In this document: positions 1-7,458 of the stretch, one piece after another
How positions within the stretch are numbered: the first letter of the stretch is position 1
Layout of the letters: every line of letters begins with the position of its first letter
NCBI RefSeq assembly: GCF_000092185.1
Contig: NC_014160.1
Location: forward strand, 248,001 to 312,000
Source: Thermosphaera aggregans DSM 11486
GTDB lineage: Archaea; Thermoproteota; Thermoprotei_A; Sulfolobales; Desulfurococcaceae
Length of the DNA: 64,000 nt
Reading direction: 5' to 3'
Made by a program: the position numbers and the translations under genes
Notes under the pieces: generated by a model
Database searches by the model: none
The model's input: only the letters and a program-made list of their open reading frames with translations
Told to the model about the DNA's origin: nothing

Positions 1-403
1 AGGTTTTAACGTGTATGTGATTGGTGAAACAATTCTTCCAAGAGCCTCCCCGGGCGATATCTTGTTAGCAATATCTGGTTCCGGTAGGACGAAACTTGTT
101 GTAGCAGCGGCTGAGGCCGCTAAAGGAGCTTTGATGAAAGTGGTAGCGATTACGACATACCCAGACTCTCCTCTCGGCAGAATGGCCGACATAGTTGTGA
201 GGATACCCGGGAGAACGAAGATGGCTGTCGAGGAAGACTACATTAGCAGGCAGATCCTGGGTATTCACGAACCTCTCGCACCCCTAGGAACACTATTTGA
301 GGATACTACGCTAATCTTTCTTGATGGAATAATTGTAGAGTTGATGAACAGGTTAGGGGTAACTGAAGAGGAGTTAATGAACCGTCATGCAAACATTGAA
401 TGA
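1..403 (+). CDS. hxlB: 6-phospho-3-hexuloisomerase, 5' end outside window
   Basis: This SIS-domain sugar-phosphate isomerase interconverts arabino-3-hexulose 6-phosphate and fructose 6-phosphate. In archaea lacking the oxidative pentose phosphate pathway it normally works with hexulose-6-phosphate synthase to supply ribulose 5-phosphate. The frame is open to the window edge, and about 133 C-terminal residues are visible of a family usually near 185-200. The SIS core is clear ([14 protein letters not shown], then [13 protein letters not shown]), and the protein ends in the family-typical RHANIE. The GTG at 11 is probably internal because GFN precedes VYVIGE in frame. Confidence 0.9.
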   Translation, partial: GFNVYVIGETILPRASPGDILLAISGSGRTKLVVAAAEAAKGALMKVVAITTYPDSPLGRMADIVVRIPGRTKMAVEEDYISRQILGIHEPLAPLGTLFEDTTLIFLDGIIVELMNRLGVTEEELMNRHANIE

Positions 404-465
404 ACAGTAAATTGCCCACCTGAGTATTGCTAAGATAGTTAAACCTGTTCAAACATAAATATTCA

Positions 466-855
466 ATGGCGGTGGAAATGGAAGAAGGGGGAGGAGCAGG
501 GGAAAAGCCCTTCAAAGAGATAAAAGTGGAAACAGGAAAAACAGATGCAGAAGAATTACGAGAAGTACTAGACGCAGTGACACCGTTTCTCGAGAAGCTG
601 AAGGACTGGGTAAAGGAGATCATTGGCTTGTTCACCAGCGGACTTGACGGTAAAAAACTAGGTGAAGACATCGGTAGATTCTACCAGGAGTTAAAGGCCC
701 AGGGCCTCCCAGAGGATTTAATCATTGAAATGGTAAAGGATTACTATAAGAAGAGAATGGAAGTAGTTCCATCAATTGAAAAACTCATTGGGAGTTTCGC
801 CAAGTTCGGAGAGTTTTGGAGAGGAGAAGAAGAGCACGAGGAAGATACGAAGTAA
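466..855 (+). CDS. Small acidic protein of unknown function
   Basis: I do not recognise this 129-residue protein. It is soluble and strongly charged, with a Gly/Glu-rich start, predicted helices through the middle (LREVLDAVTPFLEKLKDWVKEIIG) and an acidic tail (EEEHEED). It has no signal peptide or membrane span. An AT-rich TATA-like stretch lies just upstream of the ATG, which would fit a leaderless or short-leader transcript. It precedes another unknown gene by 30 bases, so the two may be co-transcribed. The regular helical charge pattern supports a real protein. Confidence 0.6.
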   Translation: MAVEMEEGGGAGEKPFKEIKVETGKTDAEELREVLDAVTPFLEKLKDWVKEIIGLFTSGLDGKKLGEDIGRFYQELKAQGLPEDLIIEMVKDYYKKRMEVVPSIEKLIGSFAKFGEFWRGEEEHEEDTK

Positions 856-885
856 TTCTTAACTGCTGATTCAATGAGGGATTGA

Positions 886-1332
886 ATGACCCTTGACGAG
901 AAGATAGAAGTAGTCATCGAGTTGTTGACGAGAGTGTTGATGAAGCTTGAAAAACTTGAGACTGAATTAGACAGAGCAGGTGGAGACCCATATGTATATC
1001 AAATATCTTTAGAATTAGCTACTTTTTTATCGAAGCCTATTGTTGAAACACTTGAGGCCGCCAGAAGAGTTTACTCTGTCATAGCAGGGTTTTCCGAGAT
1101 CGACTCTATAAGTAAGGCAATAATCTATGTTTTATCTGCGTGCGAGCCTTACAGTATTTCGGAAATCACTAGGAAGGTTAGAGAATTGAGGGGTTCTTCT
1201 TCAAGGAGGATAATAAGCGATAGGCTAAGAGGGCTTGAGGCTAGGGGAGTAGTGGTCAACGTTGGATCGCCCCAACGTCCCCGATTCACTCTTAAAGCTT
1301 GTGGAGATGGCAAATATGGGAGGGAGGCTTAG
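886..1332 (+). CDS. Putative winged-helix protein of unknown function
   Basis: The protein has 148 residues. The N-terminal part (residues 1-35) is an amphipathic, coiled-coil-like helix. The C-terminal part (about 75-140) resembles a winged helix: helix, turn and a candidate recognition helix rich in Arg and Ser (SSSRRIISDRLRGLEARGVV), then a wing-like strand ending in FTLKA. This suggests a DNA-binding or subunit-interacting regulator, but the family is not recognised. The ATG at 886 follows a GAGGG ribosome binding site at 876-880. The 3' end overlaps the next gene. Confidence 0.6.
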   Translation: MTLDEKIEVVIELLTRVLMKLEKLETELDRAGGDPYVYQISLELATFLSKPIVETLEAARRVYSVIAGFSEIDSISKAIIYVLSACEPYSISEITRKVRELRGSSSRRIISDRLRGLEARGVVVNVGSPQRPRFTLKACGDGKYGREA

Positions 1333-1591
1333 GTGGTTTTCAAAAACTGGAATGATCCTAGGGCTCGTAGCCGACGCTTTAGGAGTATTGATGTACCTAG
1401 CAATCTTGGTTTTCTACGTCTATATTCTTCTGTTTGGTAAATACCTTGTAAACAGATTATTGTTGACGATAAGTTTGTATAAATATAAGGTTCCGCGAGA
1501 TATTAGAGGAGATATCTTGAGAGTTTTTGATGAGAAATGGTTTAAGAACTTAGGCTTTGGTTCCATAATTTATAAGCTTGTCAGGGATTGA
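1307..1591 (+). CDS. Small membrane protein of unknown function
   Basis: The frame is open from 1262, but the ATG at 1307 (or 1316) is the likelier start because it limits overlap with the upstream gene to its last 26 bases. About 94 residues. It has one long or two short hydrophobic segments (GMILGLVADALGVLMYLAIL, then VFYVYILLFGKYLV), followed by a basic soluble tail. No family is recognised. It lies between the winged-helix gene and the ECF transporter genes and may share their transcript. Confidence 0.5.
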   Translation: MANMGGRLRWFSKTGMILGLVADALGVLMYLAILVFYVYILLFGKYLVNRLLLTISLYKYKVPRDIRGDILRVFDEKWFKNLGFGSIIYKLVRD

Positions 1592-1610
1592 CTATTATTT
1601 TGGTATCTTC

Positions 1611-2102
1611 ATGAAGAGCCAGATATTAGTTGTCAAATCTATGGTAATAGCAGCTATTTACACAGGGTTGACAATAATCCTGGGAGCCCTATCTTACGGG
1701 GAGCTCCAATTCAGAATAAGTGATGCTATGCTACTACTGCCACTTCTCTCGGGATTCGGCATAGAGACCGTGCTCGGGTTAACGCTAGGAGGTTTTCTCG
1801 GAAACATTACCAGCCCATTTCAGCCATGGGATTTAATCTTTGGACCATTAACAAATGCAATCGCATCAGCGCTCGTGTTCGCAATAAGTAGAAAGATTAA
1901 GGCAAGGACAATATTTAAACACTTACTGAGCACTCTAGCGGCCTCCCTTACAATAGCCTTGCTAGTAGGCTACGTGGAACTTCACTTGATCTACGAACTC
2001 CCCGTGATCACCGTGCTTTATGTTTTCATAAGCGAAGTAGTGGTAATTGGAGTGATCGGCTGGACCGTGATAAAGTCCTTGGAGAGGTATATGACGAGAT
2101 GA
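1611..2102 (+). CDS. queT: QueT-like ECF transporter substrate-binding (S) subunit
   Basis: This is an integral membrane S component of an energy-coupling-factor transporter. The QueT family is linked in bacteria to uptake of queuosine precursors. About 163 residues with 5-6 hydrophobic segments. The typical family pattern is visible: AAIYTGLTIIL, then ALSYGELQFRISDAMLLLP near the N terminus, followed by a conserved GxxLGxxxxNxxSP-type loop and WDLIFGP. The frame opens at a TTG at 1578, but the ATG at 1611 begins just before the first membrane segment. The stop overlaps the ATG of the ATPase gene by four bases (ATGA), indicating translational coupling. The substrate is inferred from family only. 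Confidence 0.75.
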   Translation: MKSQILVVKSMVIAAIYTGLTIILGALSYGELQFRISDAMLLLPLLSGFGIETVLGLTLGGFLGNITSPFQPWDLIFGPLTNAIASALVFAISRKIKARTIFKHLLSTLAASLTIALLVGYVELHLIYELPVITVLYVFISEVVVIGVIGWTVIKSLERYMTR

Positions 2103-2821
2103 ATGAGATTTTAGCGTCGGATTTAGCTATAGGATATGATGAGAACTCCCCTCTTTTAAAAAACCTAAATTTTAGATTAACCGATGGTGTATACGTTCTT
2201 CTAGGAGCCAACGGCTCTGGGAAATCAACTCTTTTAAAAACCATAGCGGGGCTCATCTCCCCTCTTCATGGGGAAGTTTACGTAAACGGTTTCAAACCCC
2301 ATTTTTTGAGAAGAAAAGATGTGGCGAGATTAATCGGCTATGTTTGGCAAAACCCTTTCCATGGCTTCGTGGAGCCAACCGTTGAAAGAGAAATACTATT
2401 TATTAGCAAGCAAACGGGTGTCGAAGTTAACTGGAAACTCGTTCACAAGCTTGTGCCCCTAGAGCTTTTCGAAAGAAGCCCTTTTACCTTGAGCGGTGGC
2501 GAAGCGAAACGTGTAAGTCTTGCCAGCGTCATTGGATTGGACCAACCTATTTGGCTTTTAGACGAGCCCTTTAACGAACTGGATTTCACAGGTGTGAAAG
2601 TTTTCACAGGCATAGTTAATTATGCTCGAACCAAGGGTAAGATAGTTGTTATTACAACGCACTATCCCGGTTTAGCGGATCTCGTCAAGCCGGATTATTA
2701 CCTCTTGATTAACAGGCAGAGCGGGCTACTTGTAATGGATAAATGGAGTAACTTGAGTGATGAAGACTTAGTTAAGAATGAAGTGATACCGAGGGTGCTT
2801 AGACCTGAGTTTACTGGTTGA
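2099..2821 (+). CDS. ecfA: ECF transporter ATP-binding (A) subunit
   Basis: This ABC ATPase powers the ECF transporter encoded with it. It shows a Walker A (GANGSGKST), a Q-loop (GYVWQNP), a signature (LSGGEAKRVSLA), a Walker B (IWLLDEPF) followed by NELDFTG, and a switch His (TTHYPG). It has 240 residues, a usual size. Many ECF systems use two different ATPases, but only one is encoded here, so it presumably works as a homodimer, as in CbiO-type single-ATPase systems. It overlaps the S-subunit gene by four bases and the presumed T-subunit start by 17 bases. Confidence 0.9.
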   Translation: MNEILASDLAIGYDENSPLLKNLNFRLTDGVYVLLGANGSGKSTLLKTIAGLISPLHGEVYVNGFKPHFLRRKDVARLIGYVWQNPFHGFVEPTVEREILFISKQTGVEVNWKLVHKLVPLELFERSPFTLSGGEAKRVSLASVIGLDQPIWLLDEPFNELDFTGVKVFTGIVNYARTKGKIVVITTHYPGLADLVKPDYYLLINRQSGLLVMDKWSNLSDEDLVKNEVIPRVLRPEFTG

Positions 2822-3386
2822 GGCTCTTAAACATCAGGAGGCTACAACTATAGTTCACCGTGAAGACTTACTGATTTTTAAGATCACTGTCCTACTGCTC
2901 TCCTATGTTTCAATAATTGTTAACTCGTTCGAGTTTTACCTGGCGTTGATTTTATCTTCAATCACAATAATGTTAGTAGGGAGAGCGTATAAGATATTTC
3001 TACACTCCATTGTGGTATACGGCCCAGTCGCCCTTCTAATTTACTTTGCGAACCTAGTCTTCAACACTATCTCATCGAGAACAGTTGTAATCTTACTCTA
3101 CGGATATACAGTGTTTATAGGAATATTGATGATTGTTTCAACGACTCCGAGGAAACAGTTTTTAAGAGTTCTCGAAAGGGTTAGATTGGATGTAGTGTTC
3201 TTCATGACTCTCAGCATCTTAGAGGAGTTTAATGAAATGTTGAACTCAAAGAAAGCGAGAGGATGGGAGCCTGGTTTAAACATCCTGAAGTACTATGTGG
3301 TCATAGTGGATGCTATTAAATTGTCGGTTGTTAGATTGAAGAATGTGGAGGAATCTCTTCTAGCTAGGGGGGTTGAGAGAGTTTAA
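2805..3386 (+). CDS. ecfT: ECF transporter transmembrane coupling (T) subunit, probable CTG start
   Basis: This is the membrane coupling subunit that joins the S subunit to the ATPase. Two EcfT-type Ala-Arg-Gly signature motifs are visible near the C terminus (KKARGWEPG and SLLARGVER). The first ATG/GTG/TTG is a TTG at 2946, which would remove the first membrane segment. The frame is open back to 2787 without any standard start codon. A CTG at 2805 preceded by GAGGGTG at 2791-2797 fits best, giving about 193 residues with a full N-terminal helix (LLIFKITVLLLSYVSIIVN). The gene ends four bases into the convergent peptidase gene. Confidence 0.75.
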   Translation: MSLLVEALKHQEATTIVHREDLLIFKITVLLLSYVSIIVNSFEFYLALILSSITIMLVGRAYKIFLHSIVVYGPVALLIYFANLVFNTISSRTVVILLYGYTVFIGILMIVSTTPRKQFLRVLERVRLDVVFFMTLSILEEFNEMLNSKKARGWEPGLNILKYYVVIVDAIKLSVVRLKNVEESLLARGVERV

Positions 3387-4489
3387 AAAATAATAAATCT
3401 ACCCTTCTCATATATTAGAACTCCATCAGCATATACTTTGCCTTTGCTCATATCTTTGATCAAATCCCAGTGAATTGAAGAAACGTTCTTGCCTCCTGTT
3501 TCAGGGTAGGACGCTCCGAGAGCCATGTGAATTGTTCCGCCAATCTTCTCGTCGAACAATATCTCCTTCGTGTGCCTGTTAATATTGTAGTTAAGCCCGA
3601 AGGCTATCTCTCCCAGTCTCGAAGCCCCTTCATCAGTGTTTAACATCTTCTTTAAGAATTCTTCGCCGCGTGTAGCGGAGGCTTCAACAACTCTACCGTT
3701 CTTAAAGACAAGCCTAACTTCTTCAACCTCTACACCCCTCCATATTGCGGGATAGTCAAACTCGACAGTTCCCTCTACAGATTCCTCAACCGGCCCTGTG
3801 AAAACCTCTCCACCAGGCATGTTGTTTTTCCCATCATCACTAATCCATTTTCTCCCCTCAACGCTCAGTGAGAGATTGATTCCAGGCCCTTCAAACCTGA
3901 GCTCCTTAACCTTGTTCAAGAATTCAGCTATTTTTGAAAGCTCCTGTCCAATTCTAGTCCACTCGGCCACCGGGTTTTCAGCATCCGCGTAGAGAGCGTG
4001 AAATACGAAGTCCTCGTATTCTGAGATGCTCATCCCCGCTTCCTGTGCAAGAGCCTTTGTGGGGTAGATCGTAACCACCCATTTAAGCTCTCCCTTGGCG
4101 CTTCTTTCAAGGAAAATTTTGTTTAACTCTCTTCTCGCCTGGGCACGAGTCTTTATTTTCTCCGGGTCTACATTAGCAAGAGGCTTCGTGTGGGAGGGTG
4201 AAATTATGCTGATGGATGCGCTGGCTTTTTCTACTATTTCCTTCTCAATAATGCTTACGTGTGTTAGCACGTTTTGAGGCGCATACTTGTAGAACGCCTC
4301 TGTTATTGATTCCTCGTCAAGCCTTATGAGAAGGGGATATGCTTCTTTCTCAACTATTTTCCGAACGAGCTCCCTTACTAATGGAACGGCTTCAACTGAA
4401 GCATTTATGACGACTTCTTCGCCGGGTTTAAGATTCAATGAGTAATCCACTATGATTTCAGCTTGCTTGCTTATTCTTGGATCCAGCAA
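3383..4489 (-). CDS. M29-family aminopeptidase
   Basis: This is a cytoplasmic metallo-aminopeptidase of the thermophilic M29 family (AmpS/AmpT/PepS), which removes N-terminal residues from short peptides. Length, 368 residues, is usual. Family hallmarks are an N-terminal domain with PGEEVVINAS and LIRLDEESI, then the C-terminal metal-site region with MPGGEVFTGPVEESVEG, LNYNINRHTKEILFDEK and GGTIHMALG...HWDLI. These supply the Glu and His ligands. The start is a TTG with GGGGATGG upstream. It follows the ferritin gene by 12 bases on the same strand, so the two are probably one transcript. The role fits the peptide importer at 8644-13977. Confidence 0.9.
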   Translation of the reverse strand: MLDPRISKQAEIIVDYSLNLKPGEEVVINASVEAVPLVRELVRKIVEKEAYPLLIRLDEESITEAFYKYAPQNVLTHVSIIEKEIVEKASASISIISPSHTKPLANVDPEKIKTRAQARRELNKIFLERSAKGELKWVVTIYPTKALAQEAGMSISEYEDFVFHALYADAENPVAEWTRIGQELSKIAEFLNKVKELRFEGPGINLSLSVEGRKWISDDGKNNMPGGEVFTGPVEESVEGTVEFDYPAIWRGVEVEEVRLVFKNGRVVEASATRGEEFLKKMLNTDEGASRLGEIAFGLNYNINRHTKEILFDEKIGGTIHMALGASYPETGGKNVSSIHWDLIKDMSKGKVYADGVLIYEKGRFIIF

Positions 4490-4501
4490 TAACCATCCCC
4501 G

Positions 4502-4987
4502 TTACTTCCTCTCCGCGAGCATTCTGTCTAGCGCGAGGATCCCGGCTATATTATCTCCTACCATTTTCACTTTTGCCAATAGCTCGCTAGCATTCTTCTC
4601 CTCTTCTACTTGCTCGTTAATGAACCATTGGAGGAAGACTTCTGTAGCCTTATCCTCATGCTTCCTAGCAATATTAACCAGTTCCCATATTCTACCAGTG
4701 TTTCTTACTTCGGCATCATAGAACTCTTGAACCGCTTCCAGTATGCTTTTCCACTTCTTGGATGGAGCTGGGACGTCGTAGAGCTCTACAACGCCTCCTC
4801 TATCAATAATGTGCTCGTAGAACTTCATAGCGTGCTCTAATTCCTCTTTTGCCTGAACCTTGAAGTAATGCGAGAATCCCGTTAGGGATTTCTCATCGAA
4901 GAATGCGGCCATCGAGAGATAGAGATATGCGTTCTGGAGCTCCTGGTTAAGTTGCTTGTTTAAAGCTTTAAGAACTTCCCCGTTCAT
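4502..4987 (-). CDS. ftn: Ferritin (non-heme iron storage protein)
   Basis: This is a four-helix-bundle ferritin that oxidises and stores iron in a 24-subunit shell. The 161-residue length is normal. Ferroxidase-type ligands are visible: Glu16 in NQELQNAYLYLSMA, and Glu49 and His52 in KEELEHAMKFYEH. Further acidic residues occur in helix C (FYDAEVRNTG) and helix D (NEQVEEEKNA). A GGTGAT ribosome binding site precedes the ATG. The downstream M29 peptidase gene is 12 bases away. Transcription diverges from the CitG-like gene. Confidence 0.95.
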   Translation of the reverse strand: MNGEVLKALNKQLNQELQNAYLYLSMAAFFDEKSLTGFSHYFKVQAKEELEHAMKFYEHIIDRGGVVELYDVPAPSKKWKSILEAVQEFYDAEVRNTGRIWELVNIARKHEDKATEVFLQWFINEQVEEEKNASELLAKVKMVGDNIAGILALDRMLAERK

Positions 4988-5076
4988 GATATCACCATGT
5001 TATAATGATTCGATGCGTTACTAATAAACTGTTTGCTTCGGATCCTCCTTTTTATTGTTAAATCAATTTATTTAAA
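4988..5076. promoter_or_regulatory. Divergent promoter region, ferritin and CitG-like gene
   Basis: This AT-rich spacer lies between divergent genes. For the minus strand, a TTTATTA-like element sits about 30-40 bases upstream of the ferritin ATG, with GGTGAT next to the start. For the plus strand, TTTATTGTTAAA and CAATTTATTTAAA lie within 30 bases of the ATG at 5077 and no Shine-Dalgarno is seen, suggesting a leaderless mRNA. No operator palindrome was recognised. Confidence 0.4.
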
Positions 5077-6042
5077 ATGGGTGTTAGTTTGCCGGAAACT
5101 GTGGAGTATGCTGAAGCACTGTCTCTAGCGTTCGCCCTGGAAGCATCCGGTTATCCTAAACCCGGGAACGTTGACAGGCTTCACGACCTTCCGGGGCTCA
5201 CATATGAGGCGTTCATAGTTACAAGCATTGTCGCTACAAAGTATTTGGAGAAGGGTGTACGGAGAGGAATTAAAGGCTGGGGTGACGTAGTATTCGGAGA
5301 CCTGGTGTATGGTATTGTATCAGATTCTATGAGGAAATCGGGTTCGTCGAACACGTGTCTAGGCTCGAGCCTGTTGATAGCGCCTCTAAGTGTTGCTGTA
5401 GGTTTATGCTTGAGAAAGGAGGAGGAAAACCTTAATTGTTTCATAAGAATGATACGCGAGGTTGTGTCAGCAACAACCGTCGAGGATTCTGTAGAATTTT
5501 ACAGGGCTGTAAGGGAAGCAAAACCAAGCTATATAAAACCCACTGATGAAACAGGAGATTTCGTGAATGTATGGGATTATGACTATAAGAAAAGGCTTAG
5601 GTTGAAAAAGCAAAGATTGAAGGATGTTTTAGAATTTAGTGGATCACATGATATAGTATCCCACGAGTTGGTTAACGGGTTGCCAAGAAGCGTTAACGAG
5701 TTAAGATTTCTGACCGAAAGGTTTAATGCTCATAAGAACTGGAACCGTGCAGTGGTTGAAACGTTTGTGCACTTGTTAAGCAGGGAACACGATACCGTGA
5801 TCGTTAGGGAGCATGGTTTCGAAGCGGCCTCTAGAGTTAGGGATTTGGCAAGCCGATACATAATAAAACTCCTCGTAGCACCTCAGACGGAATGGTTAAG
5901 CCTCATCACATCTTTAGATGCGGAGGTCAGGAGAATGAGGGTTAATCCAGCCTCGATAGCGGATATTGTTGCATCAACTATTGCGCTATACGCTATCGAC
6001 TCTTTAACCAGGAATGGGTATTACCTCAATCTAAATCCTTGA
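5077..6042 (+). CDS. CitG-like triphosphoribosyl-dephospho-CoA synthase family protein
   Basis: CitG/MdcB enzymes make the prosthetic-group precursor of citrate lyase and malonate decarboxylase from dephospho-CoA and ATP. Family motifs are present: PKPGNVDR near residue 28 and SNTCLGSSLLIAPLSVA near residue 90, followed by a helical C-terminal half. The length of 321 residues is in range. No citrate lyase or malonate decarboxylase gene is visible in the window, so the archaeal role is unknown. The first in-frame ATG was taken, and the transcript may be leaderless. Confidence 0.75.
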   Translation: MGVSLPETVEYAEALSLAFALEASGYPKPGNVDRLHDLPGLTYEAFIVTSIVATKYLEKGVRRGIKGWGDVVFGDLVYGIVSDSMRKSGSSNTCLGSSLLIAPLSVAVGLCLRKEEENLNCFIRMIREVVSATTVEDSVEFYRAVREAKPSYIKPTDETGDFVNVWDYDYKKRLRLKKQRLKDVLEFSGSHDIVSHELVNGLPRSVNELRFLTERFNAHKNWNRAVVETFVHLLSREHDTVIVREHGFEAASRVRDLASRYIIKLLVAPQTEWLSLITSLDAEVRRMRVNPASIADIVASTIALYAIDSLTRNGYYLNLNP

Positions 6043-6051
6043 CGAAAATTT

Positions 6052-6993
6052 TCAATAATCCTTAAATCTCTCCTCCTCGTAAACCCTCCCCCTCGGATGG
6101 TATCCAAAAGATTCCCAATACCCATTAACGTACTCGTCCATGAACACTATTCTTCTCAGCCACTTAGCGCTCTTCCACCCATAAAGGTGAGGTATTATGA
6201 GCCTTACTGGATATCCATGGAGAAATTCGAGAGGTCTACCGTTCATTTCTAAGGCTAGGAAAACATTTGGTTTCAAAACCTCTTCAAAGGGAAATATTGT
6301 GGTGTATCCATCCATACCCTCAGTGTAAACCCATTTAACCCCATGGATTGGTTTAACAAGATTGAGGATTCGCTCGAATGGAACGCCTCTCATCGCAACA
6401 CTTCTAACGCTCCAGCCAGTTACACAATGAAAGTCAATCAAATAATCAGTTAAACCTAAATCATACAACCCTTTTAGGTCAAGGATCACAGGGTTTTCAA
6501 CCAGACCCGTTATCTCTAACCGCCATTCTTCTATTGAGAATTTAGGTATTCCAAGAATATTGTAAATGACGAAGTTAGGAATAAATACCTGACCGGGCGG
6601 GTGACCCCCGTCGTTAAATCCAGTATTCTCTTTTAGAACGGGTTGATCCTTAACCAACTTAATATTGAAATTCGATCCATCATATCCCTCAGGAACTGTA
6701 AACAGCACTCTTTTAACCTCATTGTTTCTTGTAACAATCCTGACGCCGATATATCTCCCGTTGTCTATCATAATCCTAAATCTGTATAGTAAATGGTTAC
6801 TTCCAATAGGTTCGCTCGAGTCGAAGACTAATTCAAGGGGTTTTTCCGTTTTGAAAATTGCATGGAAAACCTCATTTATCATGCTTTGCAACTCCTCCAC
6901 ACTTCTCAACAACTTTTCACCAACAACGCAATCAACCACGTATTTGACTCCTTTTACTCTGGTACTTTTCTCCTCTACAAGGTAACACTTCAT
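6052..6993 (-). CDS. Sulfite-oxidase-fold molybdopterin oxidoreductase
   Basis: Residues from about 125 to 300 form an Oxidored_molyb domain like YedY/MsrP and sulfite oxidases: PNFVIYNILGIP, WRLEITGLVENPVILDL, the catalytic-Cys motif DFHCVTGWSV, MRGVPFERIL and LEFLHGYPVRLIIPHLYGWKSAKW. The Cys would ligate molybdenum or tungsten. The N-terminal 120 residues are an extra domain that I do not recognise. There is no Tat or Sec signal, so unlike YedY it should be cytoplasmic. The substrate is unknown. It ends 10 bases from the convergent CitG-like gene. A MoeA-type cofactor gene lies at 49773-51764. Confidence 0.85.
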   Translation of the reverse strand: MKCYLVEEKSTRVKGVKYVVDCVVGEKLLRSVEELQSMINEVFHAIFKTEKPLELVFDSSEPIGSNHLLYRFRIMIDNGRYIGVRIVTRNNEVKRVLFTVPEGYDGSNFNIKLVKDQPVLKENTGFNDGGHPPGQVFIPNFVIYNILGIPKFSIEEWRLEITGLVENPVILDLKGLYDLGLTDYLIDFHCVTGWSVRSVAMRGVPFERILNLVKPIHGVKWVYTEGMDGYTTIFPFEEVLKPNVFLALEMNGRPLEFLHGYPVRLIIPHLYGWKSAKWLRRIVFMDEYVNGYWESFGYHPRGRVYEEERFKDY

Positions 6994-7062
6994 TCAAAAC
7001 CCAGTAGGTAGTTATAAGGTGTCTCACATATATATTTATATAAAATTTGAAGGGTGAAGGCC

Positions 7063-7440
7063 GTGAGCGATGACCTACCGGTGGAGTTAAAAATGAAACT
7101 GTATAGGAAGTACTTGGCGAAGCTGGCGAATAAGGATGAAGTTTCCGCCTCAGCGAAGGAGGCAGTTAGAGAAGACCCTGAGAGTGTAGTGTGGAGCAAG
7201 CTTTCAGACGACAGGGCGCAGGAAATAATGGAGAAGATTAAAATAAGATATCCCGAGGTGTACGACTTAATAGTCAAGGAGCTGTACCGGGCTATCAAAC
7301 AGGGGATCGTGAACGAGCTGGATGGTTTAACCTTGCTAAGCATAGCGCGAAATATAGGACTAGACATCAGGCCAGACTTACGTATAAGGTTTGTTAAAAA
7401 TGGAAAGGAAGTAGATATGAAGGAGTATTTAGGGAAATAA
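7063..7440 (+). CDS. Conserved-looking protein of unknown function
   Basis: The protein has about 125 residues, is soluble and mainly helical, rich in Lys, Arg, Asp and Glu (LPVELKMKLYRKYLAKLANK; RAQEIMEKIKIRYPEVYDLIVKELYRAIKQG). The end includes a short strand-like part (RPDLRIRFVKNGKEVDMKEYL). The frame is open from a GTG at 7054, but the GTG at 7063 with GGGTGA at 7052-7057 is the better start. I do not recognise the family. The gene is flanked by a divergent oxidoreductase and a convergent carbamoyltransferase. Confidence 0.65.
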   Translation: MSDDLPVELKMKLYRKYLAKLANKDEVSASAKEAVREDPESVVWSKLSDDRAQEIMEKIKIRYPEVYDLIVKELYRAIKQGIVNELDGLTLLSIARNIGLDIRPDLRIRFVKNGKEVDMKEYLGK

Positions 7441-7458
7441 AAAGGAATGGGAGAAAAA

